Below, piece after piece: positions 1 to 6,808 of a DNA stretch of 8,891 nt. Each line of letters begins with the position of its first letter. Position 1 is the stretch's first letter. Source of the DNA: an uncultured Pelagibacteraceae bacterium (GTDB taxonomy: Bacteria > Pseudomonadota > Alphaproteobacteria > Pelagibacterales > Pelagibacteraceae); the NCBI GenBank assembly GCA_902533955.1, contig CACANV010000030.1, forward strand, positions 1 through 8,891, written 5' to 3'. The translations under genes and the position numbers were made by a program. The notes beneath the pieces are model-generated. The model made no database searches and had not been told where the DNA came from. It saw nothing but the letters and a program-made list of their open reading frames with translations.

Positions 1-366
1 GGTTTGAATTCCAAACATAAACAGACCAACTAAACCTCTTGTCATTCCTATATATCTAGCTCCATTAAAACCCATAGATAATCTAAGGATAACAGGAAAT
101 GAAAGTCCACTTGTCTGAGATATTTTTCCAATAAGATTAGAAAAAAAATAAACTAAAATTGCAGCAAACAAACATCCAGAAAATACAATAATAGAATTTA
201 AGTCATACAAAAAGTAAAGCGATGTTATAAGTGAGAAGCTTATTAGACTCTGAAAACTTATAGCCCAAAAATTAAAAAAATCGAACCATCCCCAATTTTT
301 ATTATTAGGATTAATTGATACAAGTTCCCAATTTCTAATTTGAAATTTTTCTTTATCTTTATTCAC
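1..366 (-). CDS. NCS1-family nucleobase/hydantoin-type cation symporter, N-terminal part (runs off left edge)
   Basis: Partial gene: 122 codons are visible and the rest lies beyond base 1. The start is a GTG at 366; an in-frame stop lies five codons upstream and there is no clear Shine-Dalgarno. What is seen: a short charged cytoplasmic N-terminus with an NWEL segment, two hydrophobic helices at about residues 30-55 and 57-79, then the family hallmark SFPVILRLSMGFNGA (89-103) and FGIQT (118-122). These match the conserved 'pFPVxxRxSFGxxGA ... WFGIQTW' region of NCS1 transporters (Pfam Transp_cyt_pur), inner-membrane symporters for cytosine, uracil, allantoin, hydantoins or related compounds. 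The Trp usually four residues before the conserved Gln is Met here (M117/Q121). It starts 24 bases after dctM on the same strand, so it is probably the distal gene of the TRAP operon. Family call is strong; substrate is unknown. Confidence 0.8.
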   Translation of the reverse strand, partial: MNKDKEKFQIRNWELVSINPNNKNWGWFDFFNFWAISFQSLISFSLITSLYFLYDLNSIIVFSGCLFAAILVYFFSNLIGKISQTSGLSFPVILRLSMGFNGARYIGMTRGLVGLFMFGIQT

Positions 367-390
367 AATCTTATATTAAACAAATATTTT

Positions 391-1725
391 TTACTGTCCA
401 TATAAGACGTTTGGTAACCAAAGTACAATTTTAGGAAATATTATAATTATTATCAATCCAATAACCTGTAGAACCATAAATTGCATCATGCCAAGATAAA
501 TATCTTTTAAATCCCATTCTGGAACAACGCCTTTTAAGAAATAGGCTGAAAGAGCCACGGGCGGAGAAAGCCAAGCGGTTTGAAGATTTACAGCTACTAG
601 AATTGCAAACCAAGTTAAATTAAAACCAAGAGCTTCAATTAAAGGTAAAATTATAGGCACTATAATCATAACGATAGGAACCCATTCTAAAGGCCACCCT
701 AATAAGAAAATAACTGCCATAACTATTGCTAAAATAAAGTATTTATTCATTTCTAAAGATAGTAAGAACTCCGTTAAAAGCATTGGGGTACCAAGTCTTG
801 CAAATACTGCTCCGAAAAAATTAGATGCCGCAACCAAAACCATAATTAGCGCAGAAATTTCTAAAGTTTTAACAAGTGCATCTTGTAATTTTTTTAGTGA
901 TAATTTTTTATATGCAAGTGATAATAATAAAGCACCCATAGCACCACATCCTGCTGCTTCTGTTGGAGTTGCAAATCCCAATAAAATACTTCCTAAAGCT
1001 GCAAAAACTAACGCCGCTGGTGGAACCAAACCTAAAAGAAACTCCCTCCAAACTACTGACATACTTTTAGCTCTCAAATTTTTAGGCAAAGGTGGTCCTA
1101 ATTTTGGATTCATCATACATCTAATCGTTGTGTAGGCAGCATACAAACTAGCAAGAAGAATTCCTGGTATTATCGCTGCTGCAAATAAATCTATAACTGG
1201 AATTTCCATTATGGGCCCCATTACAACAAGCATGATACTTGGAGGAATTAGTATTCCTAAAGTTCCACCAGCTGTAATTGTTCCAGCAGCTAACTTAACA
1301 TCATAACCGGATCTATTCATAGATTTAGCTGCCATAATTCCTAGGATAGTAACTGAAGCACCAACGATACCTGTGGCAGCAGCAAAAATTACTGAAACAA
1401 ATAAAACTGCATAATAAAGTGAACCTTTAACTCTAGCTAACATTAGCTGAAAAGCAGAAAATAATCTTTCCATTAACCCTGCTTGCTCCATCATAATACC
1501 CATAAAGACAAAGAGTGGAACAGCAGCTAAAGTTTGCTCGGTCATAACCATGGAAAATTGGAGTGTCATTAAATAAAATACAATTTTTCCAAATCCTAAG
1601 TAACCAAAAACAAATCCTAAAAATATAAGTGTAAAAGAAATTGGGAAACCTATAAATATTGCAAATAACATTACACCTATTAAAATAAAACCAAGTATTG
1701 CTGGATCTATTATTTCTGCTATCAT
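391..1725 (-). CDS. dctM: TRAP transporter large permease subunit (DctM)
   Basis: 444-residue inner-membrane protein, normal length for the large TRAP subunit, which forms the sodium-coupled elevator transport domain. It is hydrophobic throughout with about 12 membrane segments. Family motifs visible: AVPLFVFMGIMMEQAG (68-83), GGTLGILIPPS (153-163), GFATPTEAAGCGAMGA (250-265) and SPPVALSAYFLKG (387-399), the last being the second half of the internal repeat. The GILIPPS form resembles the group annotated as 'mannitol/chloroaromatic compound' TRAP systems (FcbT3-like); that name does not establish the substrate. ATG at 1725 overlaps the dctQ stop by four bases (ATGA), implying translational coupling with the small subunit. 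The NCS1 gene follows after 24 bases. No missing residues or frame breaks seen. Confidence 0.95.
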   Translation of the reverse strand: MIAEIIDPAILGFILIGVMLFAIFIGFPISFTLIFLGFVFGYLGFGKIVFYLMTLQFSMVMTEQTLAAVPLFVFMGIMMEQAGLMERLFSAFQLMLARVKGSLYYAVLFVSVIFAAATGIVGASVTILGIMAAKSMNRSGYDVKLAAGTITAGGTLGILIPPSIMLVVMGPIMEIPVIDLFAAAIIPGILLASLYAAYTTIRCMMNPKLGPPLPKNLRAKSMSVVWREFLLGLVPPAALVFAALGSILLGFATPTEAAGCGAMGALLLSLAYKKLSLKKLQDALVKTLEISALIMVLVAASNFFGAVFARLGTPMLLTEFLLSLEMNKYFILAIVMAVIFLLGWPLEWVPIVMIIVPIILPLIEALGFNLTWFAILVAVNLQTAWLSPPVALSAYFLKGVVPEWDLKDIYLGMMQFMVLQVIGLIIIIIFPKIVLWLPNVLYGQ

Positions 1726-2336
1726 TTATTTTCTCCAGGCCAACGACCTTTTCTAGCTGCGTAATAACTTTTCAATAATTCTGATACACCTTGAATTAAT
1801 AATAAAACAATTCCAACCCACAAACATGCTTTTATAGGCCACATAAATGGCATCCAACCTGAGTCCATTGCTTTTTCACCTCTTTTGAATGACTCGTATA
1901 CAAATATATTCGTCATATATAAAAAAACAAAAAGTCCTGGAAAATAAAATAATATATAAAGTATAAAATCAATAGCACCTTGGGTTTTTACTTTAAAATT
2001 TCTGTATAAAAAATCTGCTCTTATATGAACACCTTTTGATAAAGTGTATCCTGCTCCCAACATGAATAGTGCACCATAAAGAAATCGGCTCATATCATAA
2101 GCCCAATAAGTTGGTGCTAAAAATAATTTTCTAGCAAAAACTTCATAAGTCATTGTAAGTATAAGAGGTACCGACAACCAACAAACAATATTGCCTACCC
2201 ATTTACTAAATAAATCAATTTTTGTGATAAACAATGCCATCCATTTAGACATGTCTTTTGGCATTTTACCTGATCCGCCTCTTCTTTCAGCGATCATTTC
2301 ATCGGAAATATCTAATTTCACTTTCTTTTTTACCAT
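1722..2336 (-). CDS. dctQ: TRAP transporter small permease subunit (DctQ)
   Basis: 204-residue inner-membrane protein with four hydrophobic helices at about 45-66, 82-103, 120-141 and 168-187. It is the small subunit that scaffolds DctM and helps dock the periplasmic binding protein. Recognisable family sequence: EVFARKLF (65-72), then YWAYDMSRFLYGALFMLGAGYTLSKG (77-102) running into HIRADF (104-109), the usual 'H-x-R-x-D' site at the end of helix 2. The stop overlaps the dctM start (ATGA). The 44 residues before helix 1 are long and charged. Met25 and Met29 are possible alternative starts: an AGG lies four bases before Met25, whereas the ATG at 2336 has no Shine-Dalgarno and sits 11 bases after the T tract of the upstream hairpin. 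I keep the longer start but it is uncertain. Confidence 0.92.
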   Translation of the reverse strand: MVKKKVKLDISDEMIAERRGGSGKMPKDMSKWMALFITKIDLFSKWVGNIVCWLSVPLILTMTYEVFARKLFLAPTYWAYDMSRFLYGALFMLGAGYTLSKGVHIRADFLYRNFKVKTQGAIDFILYILFYFPGLFVFLYMTNIFVYESFKRGEKAMDSGWMPFMWPIKACLWVGIVLLLIQGVSELLKSYYAARKGRWPGENK

Positions 2337-2347
2337 AAAAAATACTT

Positions 2348-2388
2348 AAAAAAATAAAGCGGACTAAACTTAATTAGTCCGCTTTATT
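2348..2388 (-). terminator. Intrinsic terminator/attenuator hairpin between dctP and dctQ
   Basis: A perfect 15-bp stem (2353-2367 pairing with 2374-2388) encloses a six-base loop. Its core is AAAGCGGACTAA, markedly more G+C rich than its surroundings. Read on the minus strand the stem runs straight into a T tract, the standard form of a Rho-independent terminator. It begins 30 bases after the dctP stop and ends shortly before the dctQ start. Placement inside an otherwise single operon suggests partial termination: many transcripts end after the binding-protein gene and fewer read through to the permease genes. The stem could also protect the 3' end of the dctP mRNA. The hairpin is seen directly; its efficiency is inferred. 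Confidence 0.88.
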
Positions 2389-2418
2389 ATAATTACATAT
2401 AGTTTAAATAAACTATTT

Positions 2419-3510
2419 TTACTTTAATGTCGCTGCGTGAGCCATTCCTAGCTTAGCATTTGACATTTGAGCTCCGCTCCAAAATGGAACAGCAATATCA
2501 GCAAAAGCTTTTTGTGAGTCCCAAACTTTTTTGAAAAATGCATTTTCTGCAGAATTTTTCTCTAAAGTTGCTTTAGCTGCCGCCATATATTCTGTGAAAT
2601 AATCAGAAGGAGTATCTTCTAGAATAACACCGTGCTTAGTAGTTAGTTCTCTTAAAGCTTTTCCATTTTCATATATTCTGTAACTTAATGATTTTGCCAA
2701 AGATGCATTGGCTGCAACTTCCAAAGATTTTTTCTCATGGTCTGTCAAAGATCTGTATGTGCTACCTGTCATGTAAAAATCAGCATTAACCACTACTTGG
2801 TGCAAACCTTGTAAGTAATAATGTTTTAGAACTTTGTAAAAACCAAAAACCAAATCAGGTTTTGGACAACACCATTCTGCAGCATCAATTGTTCCTGCTT
2901 GAAGAGCTGGAAGAATATCTCCACCTCCCATAGCTACAGATGCAATTCCAATGTCTTTATAAGTTTGTCCTGGAATTCCTGGAGGAGTTCTAAACTTATA
3001 AGTTCTAAAGTCATTCATATCTTTTATTTTTTTTGGAAACCAACCTAAGGCTTCTGGTCCAACAGGTTGAAGCATAAATCCTTTTATGTCTCTTCCCATT
3101 TCTTTCCATAATTGATCATAAAGTTCTTTACCACCAGCATATTGAAACCATGATAAGAAAGCTAAGTTATCCATTCCTACACCTGCACCCGCAACTGGAG
3201 AACCGAACAACATAGAAGCTGGATGATCTCCCCAATAGTGCGTCCATGCAAAACCACAATCGATCAAACCTTTGTCAACTGCATCTAGAGTTTCTTTACC
3301 ACCAACAACCGTTCCTTTTGGCATAATTTCAAATTTAAGTGAACCACCTGTTAAAGCAGTAACTGTATCTGTGAAGTCTTTTAACATAACAACTTCATCA
3401 GCTTTAGCACTGATAACAGTTTGGCATTTTAATGTTTTCGCAGCATTAGCATTAGATATAAATCCAAAAACTAGAGTAACCGCAAATAACGTTGAAATGA
3501 TTTTTTTCAT
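2419..3510 (-). CDS. dctP: TRAP transporter periplasmic substrate-binding protein (DctP; FcbT1/TakP-like)
   Basis: 363 residues. A Sec signal peptide is clear: MKK, a hydrophobic core, then SNANA, with cleavage after Ala23 or Ala24. The mature protein is a TRAP-type binding protein that captures substrate in the periplasm and delivers it to DctQM. Motifs seen: YKFRTPPG (171-178), whose Arg174 corresponds to the conserved carboxylate-binding arginine of the family, and LQAGTIDAAEWCCP (203-216). The AEW group matches the region that lines the ligand and metal site in the 2-oxoacid-binding TakP. The FGFYKVLKHYYLQGLHQ stretch (222-238) is typical of the FcbT1/TakP branch. A carboxylated ligand is therefore likely, but which one cannot be told. 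A good Shine-Dalgarno precedes the start, unlike most genes here, in keeping with abundant expression. Confidence 0.93.
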   Translation of the reverse strand: MKKIISTLFAVTLVFGFISNANAAKTLKCQTVISAKADEVVMLKDFTDTVTALTGGSLKFEIMPKGTVVGGKETLDAVDKGLIDCGFAWTHYWGDHPASMLFGSPVAGAGVGMDNLAFLSWFQYAGGKELYDQLWKEMGRDIKGFMLQPVGPEALGWFPKKIKDMNDFRTYKFRTPPGIPGQTYKDIGIASVAMGGGDILPALQAGTIDAAEWCCPKPDLVFGFYKVLKHYYLQGLHQVVVNADFYMTGSTYRSLTDHEKKSLEVAANASLAKSLSYRIYENGKALRELTTKHGVILEDTPSDYFTEYMAAAKATLEKNSAENAFFKKVWDSQKAFADIAVPFWSGAQMSNAKLGMAHAATLK

Positions 3511-3516
3511 TATTTT

Positions 3517-3522
3517 CCCTCT
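3517..3522 (-). promoter_or_regulatory. Strong Shine-Dalgarno of dctP
   Basis: AGAGGG on the minus strand, six bases before the dctP ATG at 3510. It is the best ribosome binding site in the window and fixes the dctP start. Most neighbouring genes rely on coupled starts or have weak sites, so this fits preferential synthesis of the binding protein. Confidence 0.75.
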
Positions 3523-3569
3523 TTGTTGTTTAATTAAAAAAAGGAATAAACCACAAATTTGATGCTTTG

Positions 3570-3600
3570 ATAATAAATATTTAACTTAATTCAACTTCAA
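3570..3600 (-). promoter_or_regulatory. Possible dctP promoter in the mmsB-dctP gap
   Basis: The 92-base gap 3511-3602 contains, on the minus strand, TTGAAG (3595-3600) and TATTAT (3570-3575) with 19 bases between them, plus the dctP ribosome site. The -10 element matches consensus at five of six positions, but the spacing is long and such matches arise easily in A+T-rich DNA. I see no convincing terminator after mmsB in this gap, so dctP may be transcribed both from here and by read-through from mmsB. Confidence 0.25.
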
Positions 3601-3602
3601 GT

Positions 3603-4538
3603 TTAATTTTCTTTTTTTTCAATTTTATCAATGGAATAATCCCAAACATCATCTCCAATTATTTTTGAGATTGCAGAAAAATCTGTTTTTGAATAACCTT
3701 TTTCACAAAACTCTGTATAGATTTTTAATGCTTTTTCTCCAAGTGGAGTATTTGCTTTTACAGATTTAGAAATTTGATTAGCAAGTTTTAAATCTTTAGT
3801 CATCATCGCTGAGGAAAAACCTGGACGATAATTATTGTTTGAAGGAGTTCCTTCAATTAGTCCTGGAACTGGTGGATAAACAGAAATTGGCCAACTATTA
3901 CCCGAAGCGCTTCTCATAATTTCATGAACTTTTTTAACATCGATGTTTAATCTTTTGGCCAACATTAGAGACTCAGATGCTGCAATCATTGTTATTCCTA
4001 GAGACATATTGTTACAAATTTTTGCTCCATTCCCACAACCTATTTCACCAGCATGAAATATATTTTTTCCCATAAGTTTTAATATTGGTAAAGCAATTTC
4101 AAAAGCTTCTTTGGTTCCTCCTACCATAATGTTCAATGTAGCTTTTTTTGCACCCATAACGCCACCACTTACTGGAGCATCAATCATTTTGACCTTTTCT
4201 TCTTTAGCTTTTTTTCCAATTTTTATAGATGTCTCAATATCAATTGTTGAACAGTCTATTAATAAACAATTTTTTGAGACTTTTTTTAATATTCCATTTT
4301 CACCTAAATAAACTTCTTCTGAATTTTTACCTTCTGGAAGCATAGTGATTACAAATGAAAGATCTTTATTAATTAAGCAATCAAGATTTTCAGCAACATC
4401 TAAATTTTCATTTTTAGCTTTATCAATCGACTCACTAGATACGTCAAAAACTTTTACTTTTTTTCCAGCATTAATTAAATTTTTTGCCATTGGTAGTCCC
4501 ATGTTGCCAATTCCAATAAATGCAATTTTGTCTGACAT
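3603..4538 (-). CDS. mmsB: NAD-dependent 3-hydroxyisobutyrate dehydrogenase family protein
   Basis: 311-residue cytoplasmic dehydrogenase of the beta-hydroxyacid dehydrogenase family. The N-terminal Rossmann fold has G9-I-G11-N-M-G14, and an acidic residue ends strand 2 (D32 in VFDVSS), pointing to NAD rather than NADP. The substrate loop DAPVSGGVMGAKKAT (120-134) and the catalytic helix GNGAKICNNM (169-178), with Lys173 as general acid/base and Asn177, are intact. MTKDL (246-250) supplies the second conserved Lys. The segment around YPPVPG and PSNNNY (221-237) is the version seen in true 3-hydroxyisobutyrate dehydrogenases of valine breakdown (product methylmalonate semialdehyde), which favours mmsB over tartronate-semialdehyde reductase (garR/glxR). 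No other valine-pathway gene is in view, so a related hydroxyacid delivered by the adjacent TRAP system is equally possible. It is first in the minus-strand cluster. Confidence 0.85.
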   Translation of the reverse strand: MSDKIAFIGIGNMGLPMAKNLINAGKKVKVFDVSSESIDKAKNENLDVAENLDCLINKDLSFVITMLPEGKNSEEVYLGENGILKKVSKNCLLIDCSTIDIETSIKIGKKAKEEKVKMIDAPVSGGVMGAKKATLNIMVGGTKEAFEIALPILKLMGKNIFHAGEIGCGNGAKICNNMSLGITMIAASESLMLAKRLNIDVKKVHEIMRSASGNSWPISVYPPVPGLIEGTPSNNNYRPGFSSAMMTKDLKLANQISKSVKANTPLGEKALKIYTEFCEKGYSKTDFSAISKIIGDDVWDYSIDKIEKKEN

Positions 4539-4630
4539 AATATTATTAACTTCTTATAAATAATCTTATCTTAAAAAATAAATCAATAGATATTTAAATT
4601 TATCTATATATTAATAATATATAATTATTT
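4539..4630. promoter_or_regulatory. Divergent promoter region between mmsB and the GMC gene, with a small dyad
   Basis: The 92-base, very A+T-rich spacer must drive both arms. For the plus strand, TATAAT lies at 4620-4625, only five bases before the GMC ATG, with no -35 consensus. For the minus strand, TTGATT (4581-4586) and TATTTA (4557-4562) are 18 bases apart. A dyad, ATAGATA (4586-4592) and TATCTAT (4601-4607), is centred between the arms and could be an operator, though a seven-base inverted repeat is not rare in such sequence. No regulator gene lies in the window. The GMC gene has no Shine-Dalgarno here; mmsB has only a distant AGAAG. Confidence 0.4.
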
Positions 4631-6235
4631 ATGGAAAATTTTGATTACGTAATAATTGGCGCTGGTTCAGCAGGCTGTGTTTTGGCAAATAGATTGTCAA
4701 AAAACCCTAATAATAAAATTTTGTTACTAGAAGCTGGAGGAAAAGATACTAATCCATGGATACACATTCCGGGTGGATATTTTAAAACAATGCATAACCC
4801 TAAAACAGACTGGTGTTTCAATACTGAAAAAGAACCAAATTGTGATAATAGAGAAATGGTTTATCCGAGAGGAAAAACTCTAGGAGGAAGTTCGTCAATT
4901 AATGGTATGCTATACATTAGAGGTCAGTCTAATGATTATAATTACTGGAGACAATTAGGTAATGTTGGTTGGTCTTGGGAAGATGTTCTGCCTTATTTTA
5001 AAAAATCAGAAGATTTTCAATTTGGCGAAAATGAATTTCATGGATCTGGTGGACCAATAAAAGTTGAAAAAATAAGATCTACTTTCAAAGTTTTAGATTT
5101 GTTTTTAGAAGCTGCTGAAGAGTTTGGATATAAAAAAACTGAAGATTTTAATAGTGGAAACAATGAAGGAATGGGATATTTCCCTCTTACAGTCAAAAAT
5201 GGTTTTAGATGCAGTACTGCCGTTGGTTATTTAAACCCAATTAAAAATAGAAAAAATTTAAAAATTATTACAAATGCTCATATAAAAAATATTGAGTTTG
5301 AAAAATATAAAGCAACAAAGGTAAATTATTGGATAAATAACAGCTTAAACTCAGTTAAAACAAATAAAGAAATTATTTTAAGCGCAGGAACTATTGGCTC
5401 TCCTCATATTTTACAAGCTTCGGGAATTGGACCTGGTGAATTACTAAAAAATAATAATATTAGTGTTATCAAAAACCACCCTGGTGTTGGTAAAAACCTC
5501 ACTGATCACCTTATGCTAAGACCTGTTTATAAGATAAAAAATTTAGAAACTTTAAATGACATTTATTACAGTATGACAAAAAAATTTATTACAGGTTTAC
5601 AATATTTATTTTTTAGAAAAGGTCCTTTAACAGTAGGAGCTAGTTATTTATGTGGTTTTATAAAAAGCGATCCTCATCTAGAAACTCCAAATTTACAATT
5701 TCATGTGTCTCCTGCAAGTACCGATCTTTTAGGAAAATCTTCTCTTCATAAATTTCCTGGTTTTACACCAACTATAACAAATATAAGACCAACTAGCAGA
5801 GGATCTATTGAATTAAAATCTTCTGATACAAGAGTGTCTCCAAAAATAAAGATGAATTATTTGTCAACCGATGAAGACAGGGAAATGGCGGGTAAATCTA
5901 TAAAAATTGTTCGTGATATTGTTATGAACTCGAAAGCTTACAAAAAATATGAGCCAGAAGAACTTAGACCTGGAATAAATATTACTGATAATGAAAGTTT
6001 AGCAAAAGAAGCAGGTAAATTTGCCAATACAATATTTCATCCTGTTAGCACATGTAGAATGGGAAATGATGATAATGCGGTTGTGAATGATAGATGTATT
6101 GCACATGGACTAGAAAATTTAAGAATAGTAGATGCTTCTGTGATGCCCTCTATTACTTCAGGAAATACAAATGCTCCAACAATTATGATTGCAGAAAAAG
6201 CATCAGATATGATAATTGAGGATAGTAAAGCATGA
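4631..6235 (+). CDS. GMC-family FAD-dependent oxidoreductase (choline dehydrogenase-like)
   Basis: 534 residues, the usual length for bacterial GMC alcohol dehydrogenases such as BetA. FAD-binding Rossmann motif G10-A-G-S-A-G15, with Glu34 in LLLEAG contacting the FAD ribose. GMC signature 1 is at RGKTLGGSSSIN (80-91) and signature 2 at GTIGSPHILQASGIG (253-267). The active-site pair is present: His470 in FHPVSTCRMG and Asn512 in SGNTNAP. It should oxidise an alcohol to an aldehyde or acid, passing electrons from FADH2 to an acceptor. Sequence alone does not separate choline dehydrogenase from the many GMC enzymes with other alcohol substrates, and no betaine-aldehyde dehydrogenase is adjacent, so no symbol is given. 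No signal peptide. Start chosen because ATG 4631 leads directly into the FAD strand. The stop overlaps the terC start (ATGA). Confidence 0.93.
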   Translation: MENFDYVIIGAGSAGCVLANRLSKNPNNKILLLEAGGKDTNPWIHIPGGYFKTMHNPKTDWCFNTEKEPNCDNREMVYPRGKTLGGSSSINGMLYIRGQSNDYNYWRQLGNVGWSWEDVLPYFKKSEDFQFGENEFHGSGGPIKVEKIRSTFKVLDLFLEAAEEFGYKKTEDFNSGNNEGMGYFPLTVKNGFRCSTAVGYLNPIKNRKNLKIITNAHIKNIEFEKYKATKVNYWINNSLNSVKTNKEIILSAGTIGSPHILQASGIGPGELLKNNNISVIKNHPGVGKNLTDHLMLRPVYKIKNLETLNDIYYSMTKKFITGLQYLFFRKGPLTVGASYLCGFIKSDPHLETPNLQFHVSPASTDLLGKSSLHKFPGFTPTITNIRPTSRGSIELKSSDTRVSPKIKMNYLSTDEDREMAGKSIKIVRDIVMNSKAYKKYEPEELRPGINITDNESLAKEAGKFANTIFHPVSTCRMGNDDNAVVNDRCIAHGLENLRIVDASVMPSITSGNTNAPTIMIAEKASDMIIEDSKA

Positions 6236-6807
6236 CAGAACAAGTTGTAATTTTTTTTCAAATAGTATTTATCGATTTAGTTTTGGCCGGTGATAATGCA
6301 ATTATCATAGGTATGGTAGCCTCACAATTTCCTCCGAATCAAAGAAAAAAAATAATTTTTTGGGGAATAGGCGCGGCTATAATATTAAGAATAATATTTA
6401 CATTAATAACTGCATATTTACTTCAAATTACAGGTTTAAGATTAATAGGTGGTTTGTTGCTACTGTATATTTGTTACAGATTATATGTAGATGTCGTTAA
6501 AGAAAAATCAAATGAAGAAAATAAAATAAAAGTTGATAACTCATCATTTATTAAGGCTATCACTACAGTTATCATTGCTGATGTAACAATGAGTTTAGAC
6601 AATGTACTGGGTGTAGCTGGAGCAGCAAGAGATCATTATTACCTTTTGGTATTTGGTCTAATTTTATCTATAATCTTAATGGCTACTGCTGCAACTTTAA
6701 TTTCAAATTGGATTAAGAAATATAAATGGATAGCTTGGTTGGGATTAATAGCTATACTTATTGTTGCTATAGATTTGATATATACTGATATAAAACTATT
6801 TATATAA
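6232..6807 (+). CDS. TerC family integral membrane protein (YjbE-type, possible metal exporter)
   Basis: 191-residue membrane protein with about six helices (roughly 4-27, 41-63, 67-85, 106-128, 136-156, 166-186). It shows the two-fold pseudo-repeat of the TerC family: D15-L-V-L-A-G-D21-N22 in the first half and D117-V-T-M-S-L-D123-N124 in the second. These paired acidic/Asn sites are thought to bind a divalent metal. Length and motif spacing match the short YjbE branch rather than the longer Alx/TerC proteins. Several TerC-family members have been linked to Mn(II) export; applying that here is inference. The start overlaps the GMC stop by four bases, with GAGG ten bases upstream, and the SDR gene starts one base after its stop, so it is embedded in an oxidoreductase operon. 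No Mn riboswitch-like leader is possible at this coupled junction. Confidence 0.9.
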   Translation: MTEQVVIFFQIVFIDLVLAGDNAIIIGMVASQFPPNQRKKIIFWGIGAAIILRIIFTLITAYLLQITGLRLIGGLLLLYICYRLYVDVVKEKSNEENKIKVDNSSFIKAITTVIIADVTMSLDNVLGVAGAARDHYYLLVFGLILSIILMATAATLISNWIKKYKWIAWLGLIAILIVAIDLIYTDIKLFI

Positions 6808-6808
6808 A

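Noticed and set aside
367..390. Short inverted repeat between dctM and the NCS1 gene
   Set aside because: Only about five A/T pairs can form with no T tract; too weak for a terminator.
3272..3562. Plus-strand open frame opposite dctP
   Set aside because: It mirrors a well-supported gene, matches no family, and is low-complexity Thr/Val/Ile sequence expected from the complement of coding DNA.
3511..3602. Riboswitch or small RNA in the mmsB-dctP gap
   Set aside because: The 92 bases are low-complexity A+T with no stable stems and nothing resembling a known riboswitch core.
4111..4563. Plus-strand open frames opposite mmsB
   Set aside because: They are antisense to conserved catalytic regions of mmsB and show no recognisable motif or ribosome site.
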